From contig NZ_CP152376.1 of the NCBI RefSeq assembly GCF_038784515.1, positions 2,852,001-2,916,000 on the forward strand: a stretch of DNA of 64,000 nt. Direction: 5' to 3'. Below, in pieces: positions 35,951-46,172 of this stretch. The notes beneath the pieces are model-generated. The model was given only the letters and a program-made list of their open reading frames with translations, was not told the origin of the DNA and did not search any database. Position 1 is the first letter of the stretch. Each line of letters opens with the position of its first letter. Both the position numbers and the translations under genes were made by a program. This DNA comes from Rhodoferax sp. GW822-FHT02A01 (GTDB lineage Bacteria; Pseudomonadota; Gammaproteobacteria; Burkholderiales; Burkholderiaceae_C).

Positions 35951-36841
35951 TCAACCGGACACGTAACGTTCGATCCCCTGCAGCAGCGCGTCAAACGTAG
36001 TCTTGCAGCGTGGGGTGTGTCGCAGGTCCTCGTGCATGGTGAGCCAAGTCTCCAGTCCCAGGGACATGCTTTCGGGAAGCAGATGTACCAGCTGGGGATC
36101 GCGCGCTGCCAGTGCTACCTGGCAGATGCCGATGCCGCAGCCGGAGCGGATGAGCGCCAGTTGCGCCACGTCGCTGTCCGTACGAAAGGCAAAGGCATCT
36201 CGATGCCACACTGCAAAGCCTTTGCGGGCAGCGCGTACGAACGGCGTCTCCTCATCGAAGCCGATCAGTGCGTGTCGGGTCAGGTCGGCCAACGATTTTG
36301 GGGTGCCACGTTTGCGCAGGTATTTCTTGTGGGCGTGCAGACCCAGATTGACTTGCCCCACGCGCCTGGCAATGAGCTGTTGTTGTTTGGGCTGGGTCAT
36401 GCGGATGGCAATGTCTGCCTCGCGCTTGAGCAGATCCTGCACGCGGTTGCTCAGCATCAGCTCCACCTTCAGGCCCGGGTGTTCGCTCTGCAGTTGGGCC
36501 AGAATGGGCGGCAGCACTTCCACGCCCATCACTTCGCTGGCTGTTACGCGCACCGTGCCCTGTATGCCTTCGCCTTGACCCTCCGCCGCCCGTTTGAGTG
36601 CGGCTGCCGAACTTCGCATGGTCTGTGCAAAGGGGGCCAGCGACTGCGCCGCTTCAGTGGGCAGCAGTCCCAGCTGGGAACGGGTGAACAGCGTGACGCC
36701 CAACGACCTCTCCAGGGCGGCAATGTGGCGTCCGACAGTAGGCTGCGCAATTCCCATGGCACGGGCGGCGCCCGAGAGGGAACCTTCTGTCAGCACACTT
36801 AGAAACGAACGGTAGAGTTCCCAGCCGATGTCGTTGGTCAT
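35951..36841 (-). CDS. LysR family transcriptional regulator
   Basis: A 296-aa regulator. The N-terminal HTH (LYRSFLSVLTEGSLSGAARAMGIAQPTVGRHIAALERSLG) is followed by the LysR substrate-binding domain. I start at MTNDIGWEL, since the eight upstream codons are not family-like. It is divergent from the NAD(P)-binding epimerase-like gene, which it probably controls. The start codon overlaps a palindrome (ATACAT-AA-ATGTAT, 36840-36853), a possible autoregulatory site. The inducer is unknown. Confidence 0.87.
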   Translation of the reverse strand: MTNDIGWELYRSFLSVLTEGSLSGAARAMGIAQPTVGRHIAALERSLGVTLFTRSQLGLLPTEAAQSLAPFAQTMRSSAAALKRAAEGQGEGIQGTVRVTASEVMGVEVLPPILAQLQSEHPGLKVELMLSNRVQDLLKREADIAIRMTQPKQQQLIARRVGQVNLGLHAHKKYLRKRGTPKSLADLTRHALIGFDEETPFVRAARKGFAVWHRDAFAFRTDSDVAQLALIRSGCGIGICQVALAARDPQLVHLLPESMSLGLETWLTMHEDLRHTPRCKTTFDALLQGIERYVSG

Positions 36842-36940
36842 ACATAAATGTATAGCGACTATCACAAGTTAGTCAATTGATTGTGAACTCCGTTGGATTC
36901 AGACTCCGTCCATTGCAAATCACTTTGATGGAGTAACGAT

Positions 36941-37942
36941 ATGAGCGACAACACGGCGTTGGTCTTGGGAGCAACAGGCGGCATCGGGGGCGAAGTGGCA
37001 CGGCAGCTGCGCGATGCGGGTTGGAAAGTCCGCGCACTGCACCGCGGAGGAACACAGGCTTTGGCGTTACGCGACGGTATGGAGTGGGGGCGCGGAGACG
37101 CCATGGTCCGCGCTGATGTCATGGCTGCAGCACAAGGCTGCTCGGTCATCGTGCACGCCGTCAACCCGCCGGGCTATCGCCGTTGGGCCGAGCTGGTCCT
37201 GCCCATGGTGGACAACACCATCGCCGCTGCGTGTGCCCAGGGTGCCACCATCGTATTGCCTGGAACGGTGTACAACTACGGCCCCAGCGCTTTCCTCACA
37301 TTGCGGGAAGACTCGGTGCAGGAGCCTCTCACCCGCAAAGGAGCCATTCGTGTTCAGCTGGAACAGCGCCTGCGCCAGGCCAGCAGCCGGGGCTGCAAAG
37401 TCATTGTGGTGCGCGCCGGGGATTTCTTTGGTCCCAGGCCAGGCAACAACTGGTTCTCGCAGGGGCTGGTCAAACCGGGGCAGCCGGTCAAATCCATCAG
37501 CCTGCCAGGCGCTCCCGGCGTGGGGCACCAATGGTCCTACCTGCCCGACGTGGCCCGCACCATGCTGGAACTGGTGCAAAGGCGAGACACACTGGAGCCC
37601 TTCGCGACCTTCCACATGGCCGGTCATTGGGATGCCGATGGGCGCCAGATGGCCGAAGCGATTACCCGGGTCGTCGTGCGCCGAGGCAGCGCCAAACCCT
37701 CCATGGGCGCGTTTCCCTGGTGGCTGATCGCGCTGGCGGCACCGTTCGTAACCACATTGCGCGAATTGCGTGAAATGCGCTACTTGTGGAAGACGCCTGT
37801 GCGCATGGACAACGCGAGGCTGGTGGCTGCGCTGGGACGTGAACCCCATACGCCCTTGGACGAAGCCGTGGAGGCTGCGCTGGTGGGCATGGGCTGTTTG
37901 GTGAGCGCGACAAGTAGCGCAGCTGCTACTGTCGCGTCTTGA
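36941..37942 (+). CDS. NAD-dependent epimerase/dehydratase family protein (extended SDR)
   Basis: A 333-aa Rossmann-fold protein. The cofactor motif GATGGIGGEVARQLRDAGW is at residues about 10-28, and VYNYGP resembles the YxxxK/Tyr active-site region, although the Lys is not obvious. The C-terminal part carries VVRAGDFFGPRPGNNWF. The substrate cannot be told from the sequence. An SD (ATGGAG) precedes the ATG. The neighbour is a divergent LysR regulator. Confidence 0.8.
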   Translation: MSDNTALVLGATGGIGGEVARQLRDAGWKVRALHRGGTQALALRDGMEWGRGDAMVRADVMAAAQGCSVIVHAVNPPGYRRWAELVLPMVDNTIAAACAQGATIVLPGTVYNYGPSAFLTLREDSVQEPLTRKGAIRVQLEQRLRQASSRGCKVIVVRAGDFFGPRPGNNWFSQGLVKPGQPVKSISLPGAPGVGHQWSYLPDVARTMLELVQRRDTLEPFATFHMAGHWDADGRQMAEAITRVVVRRGSAKPSMGAFPWWLIALAAPFVTTLRELREMRYLWKTPVRMDNARLVAALGREPHTPLDEAVEAALVGMGCLVSATSSAAATVAS

Positions 37943-37999
37943 TTTTGTCGACTTGTGCAGGCCGTTCAGGACGGCATGCATGTTCTCTCCGCATCGTGA

Positions 38000-38854
38000 T
38001 CAGTCCAGCTGATGTGCTGCCTTCAATGCATCGACCACGGCACGCACCGCTGGTGCCGTCCGAACATCCGTGTGGACGACCAGCCAGATCTCACGCTTCA
38101 ACGCTGGGGTATGGTCATCAGCCAGGACCAGGCCCGCTTCGTTGTTCACCACAAAGTCCGGGAGCAGTGCCACGCCTGCGCCCGCACGTGCGGCCGACAA
38201 TTGAATCTCGACGGTGTTCGTCAAGAAGCGCATGGGCCGTCCTTCCCGCAGAAGGTTGAGGTGTCGGGACTGCGGGGCATCCCTCATCAACTCGTCCCCA
38301 TAACCGATGAAACTCCAGTTGGCGGGACTGGTCGTGGCCAAGTACTGCGGACTTGCGTAGAGACGAAAGGCGATCTTTCCCAGCCGAACGATGGACAGAT
38401 TGCCGTCGCGTGGACGGTCAAGCCGCACTGCGAGATCCGCTTCGCGTCGTTCCAGCGATGCCTTGCGCACTTCGCCAATCATCTCTATCGTGAGGTCTGG
38501 TTGTTCCCGCTGCAGGCGCGCGAGCGGCTCGATAAGCGCCGCTGCGGCATAGGCGGGGGGAGCGCTCAAGGTGACCGTTCCGGCAACGCCCTGGCGGCTG
38601 GATGCAGCCAAACGCTCTGCCGCCATGGCCTCACGCTCCATGCGATCGGCGATGGCCGCAAGGCGGTCGCCTTCGGCGGTGAGCAACAGTTTGCGCCCCC
38701 GACGATCCACAACACGAACACCCAGTTCGGCCTCCAGCGCGGCGATGCGGCGGGCAACAGTGGCATGTTCCACGCTGAGCAGTCGTGCCGCGGCAGACAG
38801 GGACCCACCCTTGGCCAATGCCGACAGATGGCGCAGGTTCTCCCAGTCCAACAT
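38000..38854 (-). CDS. LysR family transcriptional regulator
   Basis: A 284-aa regulator with HTH LDWENLRHLSALAKGGSLSAAARLLSVEHATVARRIAALEAELG followed by an effector domain. It is divergent, across 95 bp, from a quinone oxidoreductase-like gene. This divergent pairing is the usual sign that it regulates that gene. The effector is unknown. Confidence 0.88.
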   Translation of the reverse strand: MLDWENLRHLSALAKGGSLSAAARLLSVEHATVARRIAALEAELGVRVVDRRGRKLLLTAEGDRLAAIADRMEREAMAAERLAASSRQGVAGTVTLSAPPAYAAAALIEPLARLQREQPDLTIEMIGEVRKASLERREADLAVRLDRPRDGNLSIVRLGKIAFRLYASPQYLATTSPANWSFIGYGDELMRDAPQSRHLNLLREGRPMRFLTNTVEIQLSAARAGAGVALLPDFVVNNEAGLVLADDHTPALKREIWLVVHTDVRTAPAVRAVVDALKAAHQLD

Positions 38855-38949
38855 GTTAATTTTCTCCCATTGAATGCTTGCTATTTGATCTTTTTATCAC
38901 GGAAGAGGAGGGCTAAGCTTCGCCGTCTTTCTTTCTAGGAGTTTCTTTC

Positions 38950-39924
38950 ATGGACATCCGGATTACCGTCCCCCAACCCGGCGACGCTACCGCGTTGCAG
39001 GCTGTTCCCCATGTACCGGAGAGCCCGGGCCCAGACGCTGTGCGCATTCGCCATCTGGCCATAGACGTGAATTTCATCGACATCTACCAGCGTAGCGGCT
39101 TGTATCCGTTGTCGGCGCCGCATGTGCCTGGGGTTGCTGCCGCTGGGGTGATTGAGGCTGTCGGATCCGGGGTCGACGGGCTACGGGTTGGAGAATACGT
39201 TGTTTACGGCGGGCCTCCGGTTGGTGCCTATGCGAGCACGCGTCTGTTGCCAGCACACATGGCCATTCCCGTGCCCGAAGGCATGCCGATGACTACTGCC
39301 GCAACTTCATTCTTCAAGGCGCTGACGGCGCACATGCTGTTGACCCGCGTGTTCCCGGTCGGGCCAGGTAGGGTGCTGCTTGTTCATGCCGCGGCGGGTG
39401 GATTGGGGCAGGTGCTCGTGCGTTGGGCGAAACATCTTGGCGCCCAGGTGATTGGAACGACTGGAAGCGATGCAAAAGCCGAAATCGCGCGCAGCGCTGG
39501 TGCCGACCATGTAATCGTGGGGCGCGATGCCGACGTGGCCAGCGCGGTTGCCACCATAACTGCAGGACGGGGCGTGGACTACGCCATCGATGGCATCGGC
39601 GGCCAGACTCTGGTGCGGACATTGGCATGCGTCCGCAAGTTTGGCGTTGTTGCCAGCATTGGCCAGGCGGGAGGTGCCATCCCTGCCCTGCCAGTAGAGG
39701 CCTTGGGGCCGACCAGGTCACTGTCGCTGGCGCGTCCCAGTGTAATGGCCTATGCCAGCGATAAGACGAGCTATCGCGTTGGCGCCGAAGCTGCATTGCA
39801 CATGATTGCGTCCGGAGTGGCGACCGCACATGCCGAGCGCTCTTTTGCTCTGGCCGATGCGGCATCTGCGCACGTCCTGTTGGAGTCCGGGCAATCGGCA
39901 GGTGGGTTGTTGTTGATTCCCTGA
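38950..39924 (+). CDS. Quinone oxidoreductase-like NADPH-dependent MDR protein
   Basis: A 324-aa medium-chain dehydrogenase/reductase of the zinc-free quinone oxidoreductase type. The nucleotide motif VHAAAGGLGQVLVRWAKHLGAQVIGT and the N-terminal GVIEAVGSGVDGLRVGEYV are clear. The zinc-ligand cysteines of alcohol dehydrogenases are absent. It probably reduces quinones or reactive carbonyls with NADPH. Possible control is by the divergent LysR. Confidence 0.88.
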   Translation: MDIRITVPQPGDATALQAVPHVPESPGPDAVRIRHLAIDVNFIDIYQRSGLYPLSAPHVPGVAAAGVIEAVGSGVDGLRVGEYVVYGGPPVGAYASTRLLPAHMAIPVPEGMPMTTAATSFFKALTAHMLLTRVFPVGPGRVLLVHAAAGGLGQVLVRWAKHLGAQVIGTTGSDAKAEIARSAGADHVIVGRDADVASAVATITAGRGVDYAIDGIGGQTLVRTLACVRKFGVVASIGQAGGAIPALPVEALGPTRSLSLARPSVMAYASDKTSYRVGAEAALHMIASGVATAHAERSFALADAASAHVLLESGQSAGGLLLIP

Positions 39925-39940
39925 GTGTTTGACAAGCCAC

Positions 39941-39978
39941 AACCAATGCAGGAACAACTACTTGTTTCTGCATTGGTT
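39941..39978. terminator. Long bidirectional hairpin between convergent genes
   Basis: A 17-bp stem with a single G-T wobble (outer arms AACCAATGCAG / CTGCATTGGTT, inner GAACAA / TTGTTT) and a 4-nt loop CTAC. It lies between the stops of the convergent oxidoreductase and SnoaL-like genes, so it could serve both. Confidence 0.7.
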
Positions 39979-40009
39979 ACATCGGGGGCGGAAATATTCC
40001 TTTGCGTAG

Positions 40010-40543
40010 TTACTGAGCAGGTGCAGCTTCTGCCGCGGCAGGTGCCGGGCAGGTGGGTTGCAGACCCAATTGGTCGCGCAACGTCTTGGCGTCGTAGAAG
40101 TCGCCTTGGTACGCAATCTTGCCAGCTTTGGTGTGAATCATGGAGACGCCATGCAGTTCCAGTGGCTTGCCAGTGGGCTTCTCGCACTCAAATGGAATGC
40201 CCGTATTGGTACCCGTAAAGACCCAGCGGAAGGCAATGGAGTCTCCTTGCACGATCGGCTTGCCCTCCATCTTCCACTGCAGGTTCGGCAGCGCCATGAT
40301 GAAGAACTTGATCACGTTGTCACGTGCAGTCACGATGCCGAACTGCGGTGTGCCCACGGTGGCGTCGAAATACTCCACGTCGTAGTCAAGGCTGAGTGCC
40401 GCCTCGTTGTAGTTGTGCGCGTTCCATGCCGCCATGTATTTCTGCACGATCTTGAGTGGATCGGCGTGTGCAACGCTGAAGGCGGCCAGCAGGGCAGGTA
40501 GCAATGCGATGCGGGCCATGTGAAATATGCGATTCAAAGTCAT
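40010..40543 (-). CDS. Exported SnoaL-like/NTF2-fold protein
   Basis: A 177-aa protein. A signal peptide (residues about 1-27, ending AHADP) precedes one SnoaL/NTF2-like domain of the ester-cyclase type, with YMAAWNAHNYNEAA and LELHGVSMIHTKAGKIAYQGDFYDAKTLRDQLG. The C-terminus has a PAPAAAEAAPAQ tail. Such proteins bind small hydrophobic ligands; no substrate can be inferred. It lies downstream of the ydcW-like gene with a 35-bp gap and might be co-transcribed. Confidence 0.78.
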   Translation of the reverse strand: MTLNRIFHMARIALLPALLAAFSVAHADPLKIVQKYMAAWNAHNYNEAALSLDYDVEYFDATVGTPQFGIVTARDNVIKFFIMALPNLQWKMEGKPIVQGDSIAFRWVFTGTNTGIPFECEKPTGKPLELHGVSMIHTKAGKIAYQGDFYDAKTLRDQLGLQPTCPAPAAAEAAPAQ

Positions 40544-40578
40544 GTTGTCTCCTGGTTGAAAAAGTGGGGATTGGCGAT

Positions 40579-42018
40579 TCAGTGCTTGACCATGATGTGG
40601 CGTGCGCAGCTGTAGTCCTCGAGTGCGTAGACTGACATGTCCTTGCCGTAGCCGGAGTGCTTCATGCCACCGTGCGGCATTTCCGACGCCAACATGAAAT
40701 GGGTGTTGACCCAGGTGCAGCCATATTGCAGACGCGATGCAATCTGCATCGCCTGGCCCACGTCGCGAGTCCAGACCGAGCTAGCCAGTCCGTATTCGGA
40801 GTCATTGGCCCAGGTGATGGCCTGGTCGGCATCCTTGACCCGGGTGACGGACACCACCGGGCCAAACACTTCGCTGCGTACGATTTCGTCGTCCTGCTGC
40901 GCACCGGCCACGACGGTGGGTTTGTAGAAGAAGCCCTTGCTGCCCCAGGTGCTGCCGCCGGTGGTGATTTCCACATGCGCCAACTGGCTGGCGCGATCCA
41001 CAAAGCTGGCAACGCGGTCCCGTTGACGCGCCGAAATCAGCGGTCCCATCTCCACGCCCGGCTCCTGCTGCAGCCCCAGCTTGATGTCGGACACAGCCGA
41101 ACTGAGGTCTGCCACCAGGCGCTCATAGATCTTTTCGCCGGCATAGATGCGGCATGCTGCCGTGCAGTCCTGGCCGGCGTTGTAGTAGCCAAAGGTACGT
41201 ATGCCTTCGACCACACTGCCCAGATCGGCGTCGTCCAGCACGATCACGGGCGCCTTGCCGCCCAACTCCAGATGCGTGCGCTTGATGCCCCGGGCCGCAG
41301 CTTCCATGATCTTGCTGCCTGTGGATACGTCACCCGTCAGCGATGCCATGCGCACGCGCGGGTCGCGGATCAGCGGCGCACCCACGGTGTCGCCACGCCC
41401 GGCCACCACGTTGACCACGCCAGGTGGCAGGATGTTGGCCAGCAGTTCGCCCAGGCGCAGGGTGGAAAGCGGCGTGTTTTCGGAGGGTTTGAGCACTACC
41501 GTGTTGCCCATCGCGATGGCCGGACCCAGCTTCCAGGCGGCCATCATCAGCGGGTAGTTCCAGGGGGCAATCGAGGCCACCACGCCCAGCGGGTCACGCC
41601 GGATCATGCTGGTATGGCCTGCCAGATATTCGCCGCTGAGACTGCCCATGAGGTTGCGGATGGCGCCAGCAAAGAAGCGGTAGACGTCGGCGATGGCCGG
41701 AATTTCGTCGTTGCGCGCTGCCGCCAGTGGTTTGCCGCAATTCAGTGACTCCAGCATGGCGAATTCATCACCATGGGTTTCGATGGCGTCGGCAATTTTC
41801 AACAAATAGGCACTGCGGTCCTTTGGAGTAAGTGCGGCCCATGCGGGAAAGGCCTGACTGGCCGCATCCACCGCCTGACGCAGCTGGTCGGCGCTAGCCT
41901 CCCGCACTTCGCACAGCAGTTCGCCAGTGGATGGATTGAGCACCTGCTCGACGCGGCCTTCGCCGGTCAAAGTGGTGCCATTGATCATGAGTTGGGTAGG
42001 AAAACGTTGTGCGGCCAT
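40579..42018 (-). CDS. patD: Aldehyde dehydrogenase, gamma-aminobutyraldehyde type (PatD/YdcW-like)
   Basis: A 479-aa NAD+-dependent aldehyde dehydrogenase. The catalytic Cys is in [11 protein letters not shown] and the general-base Glu in [27 protein letters not shown] and [10 protein letters not shown] form the cofactor region. In E. coli ydcW (patD) oxidises 4-aminobutanal to GABA and follows ydcSTUV. The same order here supports the assignment. The ALDH family is certain, the exact substrate less so. Confidence 0.87.
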   Translation of the reverse strand: MAAQRFPTQLMINGTTLTGEGRVEQVLNPSTGELLCEVREASADQLRQAVDAASQAFPAWAALTPKDRSAYLLKIADAIETHGDEFAMLESLNCGKPLAAARNDEIPAIADVYRFFAGAIRNLMGSLSGEYLAGHTSMIRRDPLGVVASIAPWNYPLMMAAWKLGPAIAMGNTVVLKPSENTPLSTLRLGELLANILPPGVVNVVAGRGDTVGAPLIRDPRVRMASLTGDVSTGSKIMEAAARGIKRTHLELGGKAPVIVLDDADLGSVVEGIRTFGYYNAGQDCTAACRIYAGEKIYERLVADLSSAVSDIKLGLQQEPGVEMGPLISARQRDRVASFVDRASQLAHVEITTGGSTWGSKGFFYKPTVVAGAQQDDEIVRSEVFGPVVSVTRVKDADQAITWANDSEYGLASSVWTRDVGQAMQIASRLQYGCTWVNTHFMLASEMPHGGMKHSGYGKDMSVYALEDYSCARHIMVKH

Positions 42019-42048
42019 GGTAATGAGGTGGAGCAGTGGAACAAGGGA

Positions 42049-42843
42049 TTAGCGGGAATGCGGCGGTGTTTCAGAATCGCGCGTCAGGCGCCATGCCAGC
42101 AGAATGAGGGGCATGGTGATCAACATCACGATGAGGGCGACCACATTGGTGATGGCCACTTCACGTGGACGGCTGAGCTGGTTGAGCAGCCACAACGGCA
42201 GGGTCTTTTCACTGCCTGCGGTGAAGGTAGTGACGATCAGCTCGTCTACCGACAGTGCAAAGGCCAGGATGCCGCCAGCCAGCAGGGCTGTACCTAACTG
42301 GGGCAGCACGATGTATCGCAAGGTGGTCAGCGTGTCGGCACCAAGATCCATGGACGCCTCCATCAGACGCGCGGGCATGCGGCGCAGCCGGGCCACCACG
42401 TTGTTGTGCACGATGACGACGCAGAAAGTGGCATGGCCTATGGCGATGGTCCAGAACCCCGGGTTGAAGTCCATGAGCTTGAATGCAGCCAGCAACGCAA
42501 TGCCCGTCACGATGCCGGGCAGTGCAATCGGCATGATCAGGAGCGTGGTGAAAGCTTCCTTGCCCACAAATCGGTCGCGGTTGAGGGCCGCGGCAGTCAG
42601 CGTGCCCAGGACCATGGCAATGGCAGTGGCGACTGCAGCCACCGACAACGACAGCGTGATGGCCTCACGGATGTCGGTGCGTTCCCAAGCCCGGATGAAC
42701 CAGCGCAGGGTCAAGCCTGTGAGGGGAAAGCTGTAGCCGCTGTCGGCGCTGTTGAAGGCATACAGCGCAATGAACAGCAACGGCAGGTGCAGGAAGGCCA
42801 GTCCACCGTAGGCAGCAAAGCGCAGCAGGGTTTTAGAGGGCAT
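42049..42843 (-). CDS. ydcV: Polyamine-type ABC transporter permease (YdcV-like)
   Basis: A 264-aa inner-membrane permease with six membrane segments and the EAA loop [23 protein letters not shown] before the fifth segment. It is PotC-like. It overlaps the preceding permease gene by 11 bp. It forms the translocation pore with the YdcU-like protein. Confidence 0.85.
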   Translation of the reverse strand: MPSKTLLRFAAYGGLAFLHLPLLFIALYAFNSADSGYSFPLTGLTLRWFIRAWERTDIREAITLSLSVAAVATAIAMVLGTLTAAALNRDRFVGKEAFTTLLIMPIALPGIVTGIALLAAFKLMDFNPGFWTIAIGHATFCVVIVHNNVVARLRRMPARLMEASMDLGADTLTTLRYIVLPQLGTALLAGGILAFALSVDELIVTTFTAGSEKTLPLWLLNQLSRPREVAITNVVALIVMLITMPLILLAWRLTRDSETPPHSR

Positions 42844-43780
42844 CGAAGGCTCCCAAGCGGCGCGCCAGTGACAGATAGAGTGTGATCAACACTATGGGCA
42901 CACAGGTGAACGCCGCGGCCATGGGCAGATTGCCGATGGTTCCCTGCAACGTATAGACCATGTTGCCGATGAACAGTCCTGACGGGCCAATGAGTTGGGG
43001 AATGATGTAGTCACCCAGTGTCAGAGAGAACGTGAAGATGGAGCCCGCAGCAACACCGGGGAATGCCAGTGGCCACAGTACGGTGCGGAAGGTCTGCCAG
43101 GGTCGGGCACCCAGGTCGCTGGATGCCAGCAAAAGGTTGGCCGGCACCCGCTCAATTGCCGCCTGAATGGGCAGCACCATGAACGGCAGCCAGATGTAGG
43201 TGAAGACCAGAAAGCGTCCCAACTGCGAGGTGGCCAGCGTATCGCCGCCAATAACGGGAATACGCAACACGGCTTCGAGCAAACCCAGCAGCCCTAGCTG
43301 GTTCAGGACCCAGTAAATCACACCGCCCTTGGCCAGCAGCACTGTCCATGCATAGGCTTTGACGATGTAGCTGGCCCACATGGGCAACATCACGCCAACG
43401 TAGAAAAAGCCCTTTTCTGCCGGGCTCGCGTAATGCGCCATGTAGTAGGCCATGGGAAATCCCAGCGCTGCAGTGCCCAGCGTGACGGCGATGGACATCC
43501 CCAGTGTGCGCAAGACGATGTCCAGGTTTGCCGCGTCAAGCAGGTTGACGAAGTTGGCGGTTGTCAGTTCCGGCACCACGGCCATGGCCATGTCGTCGAA
43601 CGTAAAAATGCTCTGGCTCAGCAGCGTCAGCAGTGAGCCCACGTAGACCACGCCGAACCACAGCAACGGTGGAGTGATCAGCAGCAGCAGAGTCAGTGAA
43701 CGCCGCTGGTAGAGCAGGTTGGAGATGCTGCGACGAAGGCCTGTCTGAGCGGCCATGGCGGAGAGGGCCAGTTCAGGCAT
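42833..43780 (-). CDS. ydcU: Polyamine-type ABC transporter permease (YdcU-like)
   Basis: A 315-aa permease of the PotB type with six membrane segments. The EAA-type loop is [24 protein letters not shown]. Its start overlaps the ATPase gene by 8 bp, so translation is coupled. An internal ATG (MAAQTG) eight codons later is an alternative start. Confidence 0.86.
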   Translation of the reverse strand: MPELALSAMAAQTGLRRSISNLLYQRRSLTLLLLITPPLLWFGVVYVGSLLTLLSQSIFTFDDMAMAVVPELTTANFVNLLDAANLDIVLRTLGMSIAVTLGTAALGFPMAYYMAHYASPAEKGFFYVGVMLPMWASYIVKAYAWTVLLAKGGVIYWVLNQLGLLGLLEAVLRIPVIGGDTLATSQLGRFLVFTYIWLPFMVLPIQAAIERVPANLLLASSDLGARPWQTFRTVLWPLAFPGVAAGSIFTFSLTLGDYIIPQLIGPSGLFIGNMVYTLQGTIGNLPMAAAFTCVPIVLITLYLSLARRLGAFDAL

Positions 43781-44798
43781 CGAGCTTCACCATGTGTTCC
43801 GGCGCCCAGCTCATATGCACGCGTTGCCCGGCCTGGGTGTGCGCCGCCAGCGCGCTGGCAGCCTCACCTTCGGCCTGCAAAGTTGTCAGAATCTGATTGC
43901 CAACCTGCACTTCGATGCGCTGTTGCGCACCCAGAAACTGGATAGCCAGCACCTCGCCTTCGACTTGCAGGTGTCCCGCAGGCACGGTCATTGCGCTGCT
44001 GGCGATGGAGATGTTCTCCTGCCGAACCGCGAAGGCCTGGCTCTGGCCCGTAATGGTCTTTGCCAACGGGCTGTCAATGACGTTGGAGCTACCCACAAAG
44101 TCCGCCACGAATCGCGTGCGCGGGCGATGGTAGAGCTCGCGCGGTGTGGCAATCTGTTCGATGTGACCATGGTTGAAGACGGCAATGCGATCCGACATGG
44201 ACAGTGCCTCACCCTGGTCATGTGTGACGTAGATAAAGGTGATGCCCAGTTTGCGATGCAGTACCTTGAGCTCAACCTGCATTTGCTCGCGCAGTTTGAG
44301 GTCCAGCGCCCCCAGTGGCTCATCCAGCAACAGAATGCGCGGGCGATTGACCAAAGCACGCGCCAGTGCCACACGCTGGCGTTGACCGCCGGAGAGTTGC
44401 CCCGGCGTGCGCTGCCCATGATCGGGCAGGGCCACCAAGGCCAGCGCCTCGCGCGCCAGTGCGTAGCGTTCGGTTTTGCCCATCTTGCGCACCATGAGCC
44501 CATAGGCCACGTTGTCCAGCACATTCATGTGCGGGAACAAAGCGTAATCCTGGAACACGGTGTTCACATCACGGGCATAGGGTGGGGTGCCGGACGCTTC
44601 CTGCCCCATCAGCTGCAAGCTGCCACTGCTGGGCTGCTCGAAGCCCGCCATCAGGCGCAGGGAAGTGGTCTTGCCGGAACCCGATGGTCCCAGCATGGAA
44701 AAAAACTCCCCTTCCTGGACCGCGAAACTCACGCGATCCAGGGCCCTGACGTCACCGTAGTGGCGCGATACGTCCTTGAACTCGATAGCGACCGGCAT
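43773..44798 (-). CDS. ydcT: Polyamine-type ABC transporter ATP-binding protein (YdcT-like)
   Basis: A 341-aa ATPase of the PotA/Opn type. Walker A is [19 protein letters not shown], the signature is [16 protein letters not shown] and Walker [16 protein letters not shown]-terminal TOBE-like domain follows (about residues 270-340). It powers uptake through the YdcU/YdcV pore. It starts 12 bp after the binding-protein gene. Confidence 0.92.
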   Translation of the reverse strand: MPVAIEFKDVSRHYGDVRALDRVSFAVQEGEFFSMLGPSGSGKTTSLRLMAGFEQPSSGSLQLMGQEASGTPPYARDVNTVFQDYALFPHMNVLDNVAYGLMVRKMGKTERYALAREALALVALPDHGQRTPGQLSGGQRQRVALARALVNRPRILLLDEPLGALDLKLREQMQVELKVLHRKLGITFIYVTHDQGEALSMSDRIAVFNHGHIEQIATPRELYHRPRTRFVADFVGSSNVIDSPLAKTITGQSQAFAVRQENISIASSAMTVPAGHLQVEGEVLAIQFLGAQQRIEVQVGNQILTTLQAEGEAASALAAHTQAGQRVHMSWAPEHMVKLDA

Positions 44799-44810
44799 GT
44801 TTCCCTTTGC

Positions 44811-45968
44811 TCAGCGTCCGCCCATGATGGCGATGTAGTCCATGGTCCATTTGGGATACGGCACGCACTTACCCTGGGTGGTGCACTGGGCCTGGGGTGT
44901 CTTCCAGAACTTGACCTGGGTGAAGCGGTCATAGCCGTTGTCCTTGCAGAAGTCGCTTCCACCCGGGGCCTTGGCCTTGCAGGCGGCGGCCCGCACGGGG
45001 TTGGCGCCGAACCACTCTGCCAAAGGCGCCTGCAGGCCGTCGCTGCGCGAATGTTCCATCCACTGGTAGGCGCAGTTCACGTTCTTGGCGGATGCATGGA
45101 GCATGGTGGTGTCCGCCCAGCCGGTTACACCCTCCTTGGGGATGGTGGATGCGATGGGCTGTGGCGGCTTTTCGCCAGCCAAGGTGTTGACCTGGTAGCC
45201 CCAGGATCCGGAGGCAACCACACCTTCGTTCTTGAAGTCGTTCATCTGCACCGTGGAGTCATGCCAGTAGCGGTGGGTCAGCTTTTTCTGGGCGCGCAGC
45301 AGTTCCAGCACGGCGGCATATTGTTTGTCGTTGAGCTCATAGGGGTCCTTGATGCCCAGCTCCGGCTTTTTGGTCATCAGGTACAGCGCAGCATCCGCGA
45401 TGTAGATGGCGCCGTCATAGGCCTGCACGCGCCCTTTGTTGGACTTGCCATCGGGCAGCTTTTGTTCTTCAAACACCACCGACCAGGAGTCAGGTGCCTT
45501 GGGGAAGACCTTGGTGTTGTACATCAGCACGTTGGGGCCCCATTGGTAGGGTACGCCGTAGTGTTTGCCATCTACCGTGTGCCAGCTCGCATTCTGCAGG
45601 CGGGCATCGATATTCTTGTAGCTGGGAACCAGGGCCGGGTTGATCTCCTGCACCAGCTTGGATGCGATGAGGCGCAGGCTGGCATCGCCCGAAGCAGTCA
45701 CTAGGTCGTAGCCGCCCTGTTTCATCAGCGACACCATTTCGTCGGAGGTTGCGGCGGTCTTCACGTTGACTTTGCATCCGGTCTGCTTTTCGAAACCGGT
45801 TACCCAGTCGTATGCCTTGTCCGTCTCGCCGCGCTCTACGTAGCCGGCCCACGCGATGATGTTGAGTTGGCCTTCGCCTTTGCCGATGGCTGTTGGCGGG
45901 GCAGCGATGCTGGATGCGGCTACAGCGACGGCCAGCATGCCGGTAGCTAGTGCGCGGGTATGGGGCAT
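44811..45968 (-). CDS. ydcS: Polyamine-type ABC transporter substrate-binding protein (YdcS-like)
   Basis: A 385-aa periplasmic protein. I start at MPHTRALA, which has an SD (GGAG) 9 bp upstream and gives a proper signal peptide; an earlier in-frame ATG adds a charged, non-signal N-terminus. The mature part begins GEGQLNIIAWAGYVERGE, typical of YdcS/PotD-like proteins. It is the first gene of ydcSTUVW. The divergent gap to the LysR gene contains a GGTTAACC palindrome at 46094-46101, a possible operator. Confidence 0.88.
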   Translation of the reverse strand: MPHTRALATGMLAVAVAASSIAAPPTAIGKGEGQLNIIAWAGYVERGETDKAYDWVTGFEKQTGCKVNVKTAATSDEMVSLMKQGGYDLVTASGDASLRLIASKLVQEINPALVPSYKNIDARLQNASWHTVDGKHYGVPYQWGPNVLMYNTKVFPKAPDSWSVVFEEQKLPDGKSNKGRVQAYDGAIYIADAALYLMTKKPELGIKDPYELNDKQYAAVLELLRAQKKLTHRYWHDSTVQMNDFKNEGVVASGSWGYQVNTLAGEKPPQPIASTIPKEGVTGWADTTMLHASAKNVNCAYQWMEHSRSDGLQAPLAEWFGANPVRAAACKAKAPGGSDFCKDNGYDRFTQVKFWKTPQAQCTTQGKCVPYPKWTMDYIAIMGGR

Positions 45969-46172
45969 TTGGGATCTCCAGGTGGTAAACGGAGCCTGCA
46001 TCTTAGGTAGCGCCTTACGCCACTGCCACACCGCCTGGGCAATACAATCCATCGGTAAAACAGAAACCTCGTACCAATTTCAGTAAAATTAATGGTTAAC
46101 CCTAGGCTTCTTGATGGTGCCTTGCAGGGTTTACCCCCCTGAATGGGCCAAAACGGTGCCCAGTTTGGCGAT

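Noticed and set aside
43755..45704. 649-aa plus-strand open frame across ydcT and ydcS
   Set aside because: It spans two genes with clear ABC transporter motifs on the other strand and has no recognisable domain.
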